Shown here one piece after another: positions 9,471 to 18,080 of a DNA stretch of 64,000 nucleotides. A program made the translations under genes and the position numbers. Position 1 is the stretch's first letter; each line of letters begins with the position of its first letter. The DNA is taken from the NCBI GenBank assembly GCA_965662545.1, contig CBFIHZ010000011.1:36098-100097 (forward strand), written 5' to 3'. The notes under the pieces are model-generated. The model worked only from the letters and a program-made list of their open reading frames with translations, searched no databases and was not told the DNA's origin. This DNA comes from CPC320 sp002684375. GTDB lineage: Bacteria; Pseudomonadota; Alphaproteobacteria; Rhodobacterales; Rhodobacteraceae.

Positions 9471-10286
9471 ATGTCTTTGCAAAGAAAACCCCACAGGATC
9501 ACTGTCGCCGATATCATCAACCGCAAAGGCGGTGATCCCATTGTGTCGCTGACCAGCTATCACGCCCATACTGCCGCTATTGTCGATAAATACGCGGAAG
9601 TTATTTTGGTTGGTGACAGCCTTGGGATGGTGACTTATGGCATGGACAGCACCATCGGCATCACGTTAGACTTGATTATTTCGCACGGCAAAGCCGTGGT
9701 TTCGGGAACACAAATGGCCTTAATTTTGGTCGATATGCCCTTTGGTTCTTATGCGGAAAGCCCGCAAATTGCGTTTCGAAATGCCGCATGGGTCATGAAA
9801 GAAACCGGTTGTGGCGCGGTGAAACTTGAAGGTGGTGCCTGCATGGCAGACACCATCGGTTTCTTGACCCAACGCGGTATTCCAGTGATGGCTCGTATAG
9901 GCCTGACACCGCAATCGAGCCATACTATGAGGGGATTTAAGGCCCAAGGCCGCGATACCGATAGCTGGTCCCGGGATGAAGCTGATGCTCGGGCGGTCTG
10001 TGCGGCTGGTGCCTTTGCTTTTGTTTTTTAGGGGATGGTTGAGGGTTTGGCGGATCAAATTACCCAAAATATCGAGGCACCGACTATTGGGATTGGGGCG
10101 TCTTTGGCGTGTGATGGTCAAATACTGGTGTTGGAAGATATGCTTGGTATGAATACCTGAACGCCAAAATTTGTCAAAACCCATGCCCAGCTAGGCCCCA
10201 TATTTGAGGCGGCGGTGGCGGAGAATGCTGAAGAGGTCAAAATCTGGAAATTTCCATCGGCACAGCATGTCTATGGCAAAGGGTGA
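9471..10286 (+). pseudogene. panB: Ketopantoate hydroxymethyltransferase with two in-frame stop codons
   Basis: The complete frame (272 codons with stop, normal PanB length) is readable but interrupted by TAG at 10029-10031 and TGA at 10158-10160. Before the first stop: 'VSLTSYHAHTAAIVD', 'VGDSLGMVTYG' (metal-binding Asp), 'DMPFGSYAESP', 'GAVKLEGG' and 'GLTPQSSHTMRGFK'. After it: 'GMVEGLADQITQNIEAPTIG', 'CDGQILVLEDMLG', then after the second stop 'TPKFVKTHAQLGPIF' and 'FPSAQHVYGKG'. The TAG falls where family members carry the catalytic Glu ('...LE..' before the PTIGIG segment), so GAG to TAG is likely. With panC also broken, this locus cannot make pantothenate unless the stops are read through. 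Confidence 0.9.
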
Positions 10287-10463
10287 AGGCCGTATCTCTG
10301 TTGTCTCGGACTATATTATATCCTGATAGTTTGGGGATGAAAAACGGATCGGTGAAAGGCAGCGCGGGAAATCCAGTCCAGATGGGCGCGGTATAGACCC
10401 AGTATGATGGGGGCGCTATGAGCTCGTTTGCGTTTATGAACCTCGGTATGAACTGCGCCTGCT

Positions 10464-11267
10464 TCAAACCCAAGGCTGGTCCAGATTTGGCAATGGAATC
10501 GCATCGATCAATTCGCGCGTATAGGAGTGGGTCGGGTTTGCAAACAGCTCTGCGGTTTGTTGTGTCTCAACAATCTCGCCTTGATACAGCACGATGGTAT
10601 GCTGGCAAAGCCGCCTTATGACCGACAGATCATGACTGATGAAGGCCAGCGTCAGCCCCAGATCGCGCACCAGTTGTTCAAGCAGATTAAGCACATGTGC
10701 CTGAGATGAAACATCCAAGCCCGAGACGATTTCATCGGCGAGAATAAACTCTGGTTCGGTCGCAATTGCGCGGGCAATCCCGATCCTCTGGCGCTGGCCA
10801 CCGGACAATTCATGTGGATAGCGAAGTTTGAAATCCCTTGGTAGGCCGACCATATCCAAAGCTGTCTCGACCCGGTTTGAAATCTGATCAAACCCGTGCA
10901 GGCGCAGCGGTGCGGCGATAATGGCAAACACGGTGCGCCGGGGGTTTAAAGACGACATCGGGTCTTGAAAAATCATCTGAAACTTGCGTCTTAACGGGCG
11001 CAAGCTCTCTTCATCCAGATGAGTGATATCGCGCCCTTGAAAACGGATTGAGCCTGCAGAAGGCTCGAGAAGACGGATCATTGCCCGACCAAGGGTTGAT
11101 TTTCCGGAGCCGGATCCCCCGACTACCCCGACCACGTCGCCTTTGGCAATGTCAAATGACAGCCCCTTTAGAACCTCAATTTCGGGCGCTGGGCCGAAAA
11201 TTGGCTTATGGGCCAAATCCTTGAACGACAGGCGCAGGTCCCGGATTTCATAAACCGTCTCAGACAT
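10464..11267 (-). CDS. Oligopeptide-type ABC transporter ATP-binding protein (OppF/DppF-like)
   Basis: 267 residues from the ATG at 11267, which overlaps the end of the OppD-like gene; an alternative ATG lies six codons upstream. Walker A 'GGSGSGKST', Q-loop 'MIFQDPMSSLNPR' (the SLNP motif is diagnostic of peptide/nickel importers), signature 'LSGGQRQRIGIARA', Walker B 'FILADE' and switch 'ISHDLSVI' are intact. The oligopeptide C-terminal extension 'PTHSYTRELIDAIP' is present. It is the last gene of a five-gene importer and supplies one of two ATPase subunits. The expected family substrates are oligopeptides or similar small amphiphiles. Walker B is followed by 'IVSGLD' rather than the commoner 'PTSALD', a mild deviation. 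Confidence 0.92.
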   Translation of the reverse strand: MSETVYEIRDLRLSFKDLAHKPIFGPAPEIEVLKGLSFDIAKGDVVGVVGGSGSGKSTLGRAMIRLLEPSAGSIRFQGRDITHLDEESLRPLRRKFQMIFQDPMSSLNPRRTVFAIIAAPLRLHGFDQISNRVETALDMVGLPRDFKLRYPHELSGGQRQRIGIARAIATEPEFILADEIVSGLDVSSQAHVLNLLEQLVRDLGLTLAFISHDLSVIRRLCQHTIVLYQGEIVETQQTAELFANPTHSYTRELIDAIPLPNLDQPWV

Positions 11268-12126
11268 GGGCGTGTGCCTGATCATAGGCTACAATCTCCG
11301 CTCGCACAGCATCCAGAATTTGCGGTGGGATGGGGGTCAGGCTGCCTGTTGGATCGGTGTATTTTGGCGTCGTTTCTAAGAGTGCCCGAGAGTATGGGTG
11401 CAGCGGTCCGGTGAAAAAATCCTGCACGGTTGTACGCTCCAGCACCATACCTTCATAAAGCACCAGAAGGCTCTGGCAGACTTTTGCCACGACACCCAGA
11501 TCATGGGTCACAAACAATAATGCAGTGCCATAGCGGTTCTGCATCTCTTTGATCAGACGCAGAATTTGCTTTTGTACCGTCACATCCAAGGCAGTGGTAG
11601 GCTCATCTGCGATGATCAACCGCGGTTCGGCGGCAAACGCTGCGGCAATCAGCAGACGCTGACGCATGCCTCCGGATAATTCGTGCGGATAACACAACAT
11701 CACCCGTTCGGGATCATTAATCTGTACTTCACCAAGCAAGTCCAGCGCCCTGTGTTGGGCGGCGGATTTGCTCCAACCCAGAATATCAACGAGGCGGTTG
11801 GTAATCTGCGCGCCAACCCGACGTGAGGGGTTCAAAGCGGTCAGCGGATCTTGCGGAATCAGGGCGGTTTTTGCGCCAATCACCTGCCGTCGCTGGGTTG
11901 GTGTCAGGTCTTGCAGGTTTTCTCCGTCAAGAATGATTTCGCCACCTGTCGCTATAATCGCGCGCGGCAGTGTGCCCAGAACAGCCTTGCCGATCATGCT
12001 TTTGCCAGCGCCGCTTTCACCCACCAGACCACAGACCTCGCCGGCTTGTACCGAAAGCGAAACATCGCGCAGAATTTTACGCTTGCCAATGTGGGCTGAC
12101 AGGTTGTTGATTGTTAAGAAGCTCAT
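11260..12126 (-). CDS. Oligopeptide-type ABC transporter ATP-binding protein (OppD/DppD-like)
   Basis: 288 residues. Walker A 'GESGAGKS', Q-loop 'ALIPQDPLTALNPSRR', signature 'LSGGMRQRLLIAAA', Walker B 'LIIADEPTTALD', switch 'VTHDLGVVAKVC', and the 'GPLHPYSRALLETTP' tail of peptide importers are all present. It is the partner ATPase of the OppF-like protein. The start overlaps the stop of the OppC-like permease (ATGA) and the stop lies inside the first codons of the next gene, so the four transporter genes are tightly coupled. Confidence 0.92.
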   Translation of the reverse strand: MSFLTINNLSAHIGKRKILRDVSLSVQAGEVCGLVGESGAGKSMIGKAVLGTLPRAIIATGGEIILDGENLQDLTPTQRRQVIGAKTALIPQDPLTALNPSRRVGAQITNRLVDILGWSKSAAQHRALDLLGEVQINDPERVMLCYPHELSGGMRQRLLIAAAFAAEPRLIIADEPTTALDVTVQKQILRLIKEMQNRYGTALLFVTHDLGVVAKVCQSLLVLYEGMVLERTTVQDFFTGPLHPYSRALLETTPKYTDPTGSLTPIPPQILDAVRAEIVAYDQAHAHV

Positions 12127-12974
12127 TTGAGCACCGGATCAAAACGGTCTTTGAGACCTTCGCCCAACTGACTGAAACTCAGGACTGTCAAAAACAGGAT
12201 GATCAGCGGAAACACCAGCACCCACCAAGCCTGATGGATTGACAAACGGCCCTCAGATATCATCCCCCCCCATGTTGGCTGGTCGGTTGAAATGGAAAGA
12301 TTAACGAAGGATAGGATCGCTTCGACAATCACAGCTATCCCCATTTCCAGCGTCAACAGTACGCAGATGGTCGGCAGGACGTTGGGCAGAATTTCTTGCA
12401 CCATAATGCCGAAACGCCTGTGGCCTGCAACCTGTGCTGAGGCCACGTAATCCATCGCCCCCTGACCAATGGCTTCGGCGCGCACCACACGGGCAAACCG
12501 GGTCCAGTCAATTACCACGATGGCAATTATGATCGATGTCAAGCCCGTGCCCAGGACTGCAATCAGTAAAATTGCGAATAACACGGGCGGAAATGCCATC
12601 CAGATATCAACCAGCCGCGAAATGATTATATCGGGCCAGCCACGAAAATAGCCGGCAATCAATCCCAGACTAGCGCCCAGTAAACAGGTCAAAGTGCCGG
12701 CAATCAGCGCCACGCTCAACGCCACGCGTCCGCCATACATCATCCGGCTCAATACATCCCGTCCCAGACTGTCGGACCCCAGCGGGTAGCCTGGCTCTGA
12801 TCCGTCGATCCAAAATGGTGGCAGACGTGAGGTGAACAAATCTTGGGCCAGCGGGTCTTGTGGGGCGAGAACCGGCGCCAGCAGCGTTGTCAGAACCAAT
12901 GCGATCAGCCAACCTGCCGACAGCCAGAGCCGCAAGCCGATGGGGCGGTTGATCTCGGCGCGCGCCTCAGCCAT
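12123..12974 (-). CDS. Oligopeptide-type ABC transporter permease (OppC/DppC-like)
   Basis: 283 residues with an N-terminal membrane segment ('WLIALVLTTLLAPVLA'), the OppC N-terminal 'PQDPLAQD...HPLGSDSLGRDVLSRMMYGGRVAL'-like region and about six transmembrane helices. The EAA loop, which docks to the ATPases, is visible around 'AIGQGAMDYVASAQVAGHRR'. Inner-membrane channel subunit together with the OppB-like protein, whose end it overlaps by eight bases. Confidence 0.9.
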   Translation of the reverse strand: MAEARAEINRPIGLRLWLSAGWLIALVLTTLLAPVLAPQDPLAQDLFTSRLPPFWIDGSEPGYPLGSDSLGRDVLSRMMYGGRVALSVALIAGTLTCLLGASLGLIAGYFRGWPDIIISRLVDIWMAFPPVLFAILLIAVLGTGLTSIIIAIVVIDWTRFARVVRAEAIGQGAMDYVASAQVAGHRRFGIMVQEILPNVLPTICVLLTLEMGIAVIVEAILSFVNLSISTDQPTWGGMISEGRLSIHQAWWVLVFPLIILFLTVLSFSQLGEGLKDRFDPVLK

Positions 12975-13977
12975 TGCGCAGTCTCGGGTTCAGAAGCGCA
13001 TAGGTCAAATCCACCAAACGGTTGACCACGGTAAAGATCAGCGCAAACATAATTACAATGCCTTGAATAAGTGGCAGATCACGGTTGATCACCGCGTCAA
13101 TTGCCATATTTCCCAAACCTTCATAGGAAAAAAGCCGTTCGATGATCACCGTGCCACCGATCAAAAAGGTAAATTGGACGCCGATGAGCGTCAGCGTTGG
13201 CAGAACTGCATTGGGCAGCGCCTCACGCAGGATGACTTGATTTTCGCTGTAGCCTTGCGTACGCGCCAGCGTCACATAATCCAGATGAAGGGTTTCTTTA
13301 AGCGATTGTTTTAACAATTGTGCAATCACCGCAGCCAGTGGAATTGCCAGCGCCAAGGCGGGCATGAACATGTGGCTTAGGAGGTCGGCCATGATATCAA
13401 ACCGCAACCGCAGCAAGCTTTCGATAAGATAAAAATGCGTGACAAACGGCAAATCCAGTGCCGGTGAGACCCGGCCGGAAATATGAAAAACTGGCCACAG
13501 TACGCCAAACAGCAGCACCAAAACCAAACCCCATAGAAAATCCGGCACCGACAGCGCGACACCATTGGTTACATCAACAATTGCCTCTGTCTTGGTGCCA
13601 CGCATCCGTGTGCCGGCCAATGCCATAAAGCCGCCCATAATGATCGCTATGAGCAATGCCATCACCGACAGTTCGAGCGTGGCGGGAAGCCGCGACAAAA
13701 CGAGGTCAAGCACGGGTTGCCGCGCGGTAATCGAGGTTCCGAAATCACCCTGCAAGACCCCCGAAAGCCAAATGTAAAATTGCTCGGGAATGGATTTATC
13801 AAACCCATAGAGTGCCTCGAGGCGGGCAATATCTTCGACGCTAGCACCGGGGGGCAGCATCATCGCGATTGGATTGCCCGGCACCACCCGAATGACAAAA
13901 AAAACAATGACGGCAACGCCAAAGAGGGTCACCGCCATGGTCATCAAACGTGACAATATCTGCAACAGTAAAGACAT
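12967..13977 (-). CDS. Oligopeptide-type ABC transporter permease (OppB/DppB-like)
   Basis: 336 residues. Starts with a membrane helix and the OppB motif 'VVPGNPIAMMLPPGAS', then about five more helices, the EAA-like loop 'KETLHLDYVTLARTQGYSE' and 'LPNAVLPTLTLIGVQ'. It forms the inner-membrane pore with the OppC-like subunit. Its start is 44 bases downstream of the binding-protein gene; the gap contains a strong hairpin, a common arrangement that lets the binding protein be made in excess of the membrane parts. Confidence 0.9.
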   Translation of the reverse strand: MSLLLQILSRLMTMAVTLFGVAVIVFFVIRVVPGNPIAMMLPPGASVEDIARLEALYGFDKSIPEQFYIWLSGVLQGDFGTSITARQPVLDLVLSRLPATLELSVMALLIAIIMGGFMALAGTRMRGTKTEAIVDVTNGVALSVPDFLWGLVLVLLFGVLWPVFHISGRVSPALDLPFVTHFYLIESLLRLRFDIMADLLSHMFMPALALAIPLAAVIAQLLKQSLKETLHLDYVTLARTQGYSENQVILREALPNAVLPTLTLIGVQFTFLIGGTVIIERLFSYEGLGNMAIDAVINRDLPLIQGIVIMFALIFTVVNRLVDLTYALLNPRLRNG

Positions 13978-13991
13978 TGGGTCTTCTTTCA

Positions 13992-14010
13992 GGGAGGGCG
14001 ACGCCCTCCC
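13992..14010 (-). promoter_or_regulatory. Intercistronic hairpin between binding-protein and permease genes
   Basis: GGGAGGGCG (13992-14000) and CGCCCTCCC (14002-14010) are perfect complements. The stem lies in the 44-base gap inside the transporter operon and has no U-tract, so it fits partial attenuation or 3' protection of the upstream binding-protein message. Confidence 0.6.
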
Positions 14011-14021
14011 TTTATGGCCGG

Positions 14022-15548
14022 TTAGGCGCGTGTCATCAAATGCGGCAGCAAGGCACCTGAGGCATGTGGAACAACTTTAACGCCCGGCGCATGCAGAATC
14101 GGTTGCACGTATTGGAACAATGGCAGTACCAAAGCGTTCTCGGCAATATGGCGGTCAACCGCTTTCCAGCCTGCGATCCGTTTGGCATCGTCTGCCTCGC
14201 CCCAAAGCGGCCCGATCATCCCGGTCAAATCCTCACCGTCCCAGACCGAATGCGGCGAGGGTCCGAACATCGCAAACCCGGTCGATGTGGTTGGGTCCCC
14301 GATTGAATTGCCCCAGTTATAAAAGGCGGCTGGTGCCAATGTGTCGGCTGCACGCAATTCGTAATGCTTGGCAATTTCATAGACCTCGATCTCGGCCTCG
14401 ATCCCCACTTTGCGCCACAGCCCGACGATTGCCTGAATGATCTCATAGTCTTTGGGCTTGAATCCACGTGTTGTCTGGATGGTAAATTTGACGGGATTAT
14501 CAACTGAATAGCCCGATTTGGCCAGCAGTGCTTTGGCCCCGTCAGGATCATAGGGTGTTGTGACCGACGCGTCATAAGCGGCATAATCGGGTGTTTGCAG
14601 CGTATCAATTGGCACGCCGTATCCTGACAAAAGACGATCTACGATGGCAGTTTTATTCACTGCCATCACCGCGGCTTTGCGCACGTTTGGATCGGTCATT
14701 GCGTCGATGTCATTAAAGAAAATCATGCCGATATCCGACACGGGGGCGGCTGTTCCCAGCAGCGCGCCGCCTTTGAGGCGATCGTATTCTTCATAGGGCA
14801 TCTCAAGGGTGACATGCGCGTTGCCTGATTCAACCTCGGCAACACGGCCGGCCGCATCGGTCACAAATTTGATCGTGACTGATTTAAACTCAGGTGCCCC
14901 CCCCCAATAGTTATCATTGGCTTTCAGTCGCACAAAGGCATTGCGTTCGTATTTTTCCACCATATAGGGGCCGGTTCCAATTGGTGCGGCTTCGAATCCG
15001 TCAGCGCCCACTTTTTCCATATAGGCCTTTGGCAAGACATATCCGGTCAGAAACGACATCCATTTAAAGATTGTAGGCTCAAAGCGGAGCACATCCCCGG
15101 TGATCTTATTGCCATCAATCGCGAAATTCCCAATGGTTGACCAGATGAACTGGATCGGGTTGCCGCCCTCAGGATCTGCGGCGCGCTCCAAGCTCCAGGC
15201 CACATCTTCGGCCGTCAGCGGATCGCCATTGTGCCAGGTTACGCCGTCGCGGACAGTCATATGCACCTTGGTTTTATCCGCATTCCAGCCCCAATCGGTG
15301 ATCAGCCCTGCGGTTTGTGTCAGATCTGTATCCTGTGCGATAAATAGATCGAAAACCGACTGATATAGCCCCTGAATTGTCGGGTTGACCGCAGAGGCGC
15401 CAACGGTCGGATTCCAGCTGGGCAGGTTCACGTTATAGGCGATCACCAGCTCTTTTATATCCTGAGCCCAAGTGGTTGATGCAGAGCCGGCAAATGTGAT
15501 TGCCGCTGCGGTACTCAAGAGCACTCCACGTCTTGTTAAAACTGTCAT
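14022..15548 (-). CDS. Periplasmic substrate-binding protein, family 5 (oligopeptide/dipeptide-type ABC importer)
   Basis: 508 residues. The N-terminus 'TRRGVLLSTAAAITFAG' has a twin-arginine followed by a hydrophobic stretch and a likely AxA-type site before 'QDIKE', so Tat or Sec export to the periplasm is expected. The mature part shows the SBP_bac_5 pattern: 'SWNPTVG', 'VTWHNGDPLTAEDVAWSLER', 'APIGTGPYMVEKYERNAFVRLKAN', 'DPNVRKAAVMAVNK' and 'YDPDGAKALLAKSGY'. It captures the substrate for the four downstream transporter proteins. It follows a flavin oxidoreductase gene by 17 bases, so import and first-step oxidation of one compound may be co-expressed. Family-5 proteins bind peptides but also sugars, opines and other molecules, so the ligand is open. 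Confidence 0.92.
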   Translation of the reverse strand: MTVLTRRGVLLSTAAAITFAGSASTTWAQDIKELVIAYNVNLPSWNPTVGASAVNPTIQGLYQSVFDLFIAQDTDLTQTAGLITDWGWNADKTKVHMTVRDGVTWHNGDPLTAEDVAWSLERAADPEGGNPIQFIWSTIGNFAIDGNKITGDVLRFEPTIFKWMSFLTGYVLPKAYMEKVGADGFEAAPIGTGPYMVEKYERNAFVRLKANDNYWGGAPEFKSVTIKFVTDAAGRVAEVESGNAHVTLEMPYEEYDRLKGGALLGTAAPVSDIGMIFFNDIDAMTDPNVRKAAVMAVNKTAIVDRLLSGYGVPIDTLQTPDYAAYDASVTTPYDPDGAKALLAKSGYSVDNPVKFTIQTTRGFKPKDYEIIQAIVGLWRKVGIEAEIEVYEIAKHYELRAADTLAPAAFYNWGNSIGDPTTSTGFAMFGPSPHSVWDGEDLTGMIGPLWGEADDAKRIAGWKAVDRHIAENALVLPLFQYVQPILHAPGVKVVPHASGALLPHLMTRA

Positions 15549-15565
15549 TGTTCATCCCTTTTTTG

Positions 15566-17137
15566 TTATGTCCCGGTTAGTTTTCGACCAAGTTGATATC
15601 CCGATCCGGCGCCAGTACCGGCGCCTGGCCAAACTGCAGCGCCGGTGTGATACAGGTTTTGGATCGGTGTCGTGCCGTCTGCATACCCTCGCGCAGGACG
15701 GAATAAAAAATGTTGGCTTAGATGGTGACTGCCGCATACTTGATCGCCTCCGACCAAATTTGGGTTGTCGCGCTCCAACTCGACAGGGGTGACAATGCGT
15801 TGACCCAATATGTTGCCACGCAGACCCGGTGCATGAGCCTCGATTAGGTCTAGAACCCGGTCAGCATAGGGCGCTGCAGCCTGTGTCCAGTCTGTTGTCG
15901 TAATCTGGCCCGCAGCATCCGCCTTGATTTGACCCGGAACCATGCGCACTTGTATCCATAAAATATGCTGGCCATGGGGCGCGCGGCTGGGATCGACGGC
16001 GGTGGGTTGCCCGACCACGATGACTGGTTCTTGTGGCAACAAGCCAGCACTAGCCTGTTGATAGCATTGCGACATCTGATCCAGCGATGGTGCGATATGC
16101 ACATAGGCGAACTCCCGCAATTCTGCTGATGCGCGCCAGTCGGGTAGATCTGATATTGCCAGATGGATCATCATTGTGCCCGGGGCATGGCGGAACGTCT
16201 CTAGAGACCGGTCGTAGCCGGGTTGGCCACTGCCGCCGGTCAACCGCTTCATCGCGCCGGGGGCAACATTTGCAATAACGGCCCGCTGCGCGTGTATGGT
16301 TTCGCCCTCAACAACGACGCCTGTGGCCCGCCCGTCTTGCTGTAAGATCTGCTCGACAGTGTGGTCGCATAGGATTTGACCGCCTTTGGCCTCGATGGCT
16401 GCGCTGAGCGCTGTTATGATGGTATCTGCGCCGCCTTTGCCCAAAACCATGCCAAATGATTGGTTTGCCATCGCCTCAAGATACGGAAACAAGGCCCCGC
16501 CGGCGATGTCGGGCGCAAAATCCAGATGCATGCCCCAAGCGCCCAATGTTGCCTGAAGGTGGGGGGAATCAAATGTTTCTTCCAGCCAAGCGCGAGGTGA
16601 TTGCGCCAGAAATCGTGCCAAATCCTGCGTCCCACCAAGACCTTTCTTTCGTAGGGCTTTCCAAGCAATAGATGTAAACGCACGTATTTTCATTGGTGCC
16701 CCAAGAATCCCAAACAGATGCTCGGCCTCGGATGGAAACGCATCCCCCAATGTTTGCCAGATCTCGGCGTCGCGTTGCGAGAACGCGGCAATGCGGTGTT
16801 TGTTGGCAGCCGCATCGTGGCTGATACCCAACCATTGATCGTCGGGGAAAACGCTTGCAAAGCAATGTTTTGCTGGTGCGAATTCCAAACCTAAATTCAT
16901 TAAATCTGCGTTATATTGCCGAAAAAACGGGGAGCCGGCAAATAGAGATAGGTTCATAGCTGCCCAGTCATGGGCAAAACCGTCCACGGTCAAACCTTTG
17001 GTCTTTACGGCGCCGCCCGCTGTATCTGCCTGCTCCAAAATAATTACGGACCAGCCGTTTTGTACCAGTGAATAGGCACAAACAAGTGAGTTGAGACCTG
17101 AGCCTATAATGACCGCGTCCGCTGATCTGTTGGTCAT
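15566..17137 (-). CDS. Phytoene-desaturase-like FAD-dependent oxidoreductase (COG1233), copy 1
   Basis: 523 residues from the ATG at 17137, which has AGGGGAG upstream; a longer frame begins at 17194 but includes the putative operator. The N-terminal dinucleotide-binding motif 'AVIIGSGLNSLVCAYSLVQNGW' and the following acidic 'ILEQADTAGGAVKT' bind FAD. The C-terminal 'QNLYHTGAAVWPGAGTGAGSGYQLGRKL' is the usual FAD-closing segment. The protein is closest in type to the bacterial relatives of PYROXD2 and carotenoid desaturases, but no carotenoid genes are near. It is paralogous to the gene at 18081-19646, which is divergently transcribed, and is followed by the importer operon. A role in oxidising the imported compound is inferred. 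Confidence 0.87.
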   Translation of the reverse strand: MTNRSADAVIIGSGLNSLVCAYSLVQNGWSVIILEQADTAGGAVKTKGLTVDGFAHDWAAMNLSLFAGSPFFRQYNADLMNLGLEFAPAKHCFASVFPDDQWLGISHDAAANKHRIAAFSQRDAEIWQTLGDAFPSEAEHLFGILGAPMKIRAFTSIAWKALRKKGLGGTQDLARFLAQSPRAWLEETFDSPHLQATLGAWGMHLDFAPDIAGGALFPYLEAMANQSFGMVLGKGGADTIITALSAAIEAKGGQILCDHTVEQILQQDGRATGVVVEGETIHAQRAVIANVAPGAMKRLTGGSGQPGYDRSLETFRHAPGTMMIHLAISDLPDWRASAELREFAYVHIAPSLDQMSQCYQQASAGLLPQEPVIVVGQPTAVDPSRAPHGQHILWIQVRMVPGQIKADAAGQITTTDWTQAAAPYADRVLDLIEAHAPGLRGNILGQRIVTPVELERDNPNLVGGDQVCGSHHLSQHFLFRPARGYADGTTPIQNLYHTGAAVWPGAGTGAGSGYQLGRKLTGT

Positions 17138-17158
17138 AAGTGCACTCCCCTGCGAATA

Positions 17159-17176
17159 CATTTGCAAATGCATTTG
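17159..17176. promoter_or_regulatory. Overlapping 12-bp palindromes, candidate MarR operator
   Basis: CATTTGCAAATG (17159-17170) and CAAATGCATTTG (17165-17176) are each perfect palindromes and share six bases. They sit in the 148-base region between two divergent flavoprotein genes, 22 bases before the leftward start. A MarR gene is the third gene of the rightward operon, and MarR dimers bind AT-centred palindromes of this kind. Binding is inferred. Confidence 0.55.
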
Positions 17177-17285
17177 ATTTTGTCTAGCATTCAATTTGAC
17201 GATGAGCTTGGAGGAGACGGCTCACGGCTCTTTCCATCGTGTGCCACGTGTACCGAAAAAGTATTTATATATTTGGGAGAAAACC

Positions 17286-18077
17286 ATGGAAGCATCAAAC
17301 GTACTGGATCATCTCGGGGCGGCGCTCGTCTCGGGTGGAGTTGAGGTTGTCGATTGCTCAGGTGTTCTTGGGCCTGAGACGCCAATTTTGCAATTGCCAG
17401 AAGATTTTGCTAAAAATACACCTAAGGTTGAAATTCATAAGATCAGTGAATACGATGAGGATGGGCCATTTTTTGCGTGGAACTGGATGGTTCTCGGAGA
17501 GCATTCCGGCACCCATTTTGACGCGCCGCACCACTGGGTAACCGGCAAGGATTATCCCGACGGCTTTACCGATACATTAGATGTAAATCGCCTGATTGCC
17601 CCGGTGAATGTGATAGACTGTTCGGCCCAGAGCGCGGCTGATGAAGATTTCCTTCTAACGGCGGATCTGGTCAAAGCCTGGGAGGCCGAGCACGGCGAGA
17701 TCAAGGCAGGCGAATGGGTGGTGATGCGCACAGATTGGGATAAGCGCTCGGGGGATGAAAGCAAATTTTTGAACGCAGATGAGACCGGTCCGCATTCGCC
17801 AGGCCCGACGCCAGATTGTATCGAGTATCTTTTGTCGAAGAAAATTGTTGGCTGGGGCAGCCAGTGTATCGGCACAGATGCAGGTCAAGCCGGTGGTATG
17901 GATCCGCCCTATCCGGCGCATAACCTTCTGCACCGTGACAATTGCTTTGGTCTTGCGTCGCTGGCTAATCTGGACAAACTGCCGGCTAAAGGGGCTATTT
18001 TGATCATTGCACCGTTAAAAATTAAACGCGGTACCGGCAGCCCGATCCGGGCCATGGCGCTGGCACCTCGGTCGTAA
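17286..18077 (+). CDS. Cyclase-family (kynurenine formamidase-like) metal hydrolase
   Basis: 263 residues from the ATG at 17286 with GGGAGA upstream; an upstream in-frame ATG at 17196 lacks a ribosome site. The family metal motif is seen as 'HSGTHFDAPHHW' (HxGTHxDxPxH) near residue 80. It is followed by the conserved 'VIDCSAQ' strand, 'VVMRTDWDKR' and 'GTDAGQAGGMD'. Members hydrolyse formamides, lactones or cyclic amides with Mn/Zn in the cytosol; N-formylkynurenine is one known substrate. First gene of a tight rightward operon: three bases separate it from the flavoprotein gene. Next to an indolepyruvate-type oxidoreductase, a ring-opening or deformylating step on an aromatic compound is plausible. 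Confidence 0.88.
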   Translation: MEASNVLDHLGAALVSGGVEVVDCSGVLGPETPILQLPEDFAKNTPKVEIHKISEYDEDGPFFAWNWMVLGEHSGTHFDAPHHWVTGKDYPDGFTDTLDVNRLIAPVNVIDCSAQSAADEDFLLTADLVKAWEAEHGEIKAGEWVVMRTDWDKRSGDESKFLNADETGPHSPGPTPDCIEYLLSKKIVGWGSQCIGTDAGQAGGMDPPYPAHNLLHRDNCFGLASLANLDKLPAKGAILIIAPLKIKRGTGSPIRAMALAPRS

Positions 18078-18080
18078 GCT

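Noticed and set aside
9471..10286. Possible stop-codon readthrough (recoding) in panB
   Set aside because: Two different stop codons, no SECIS- or pyrrolysine-like context seen, and the neighbouring panC is frameshifted; decay is the simpler explanation.
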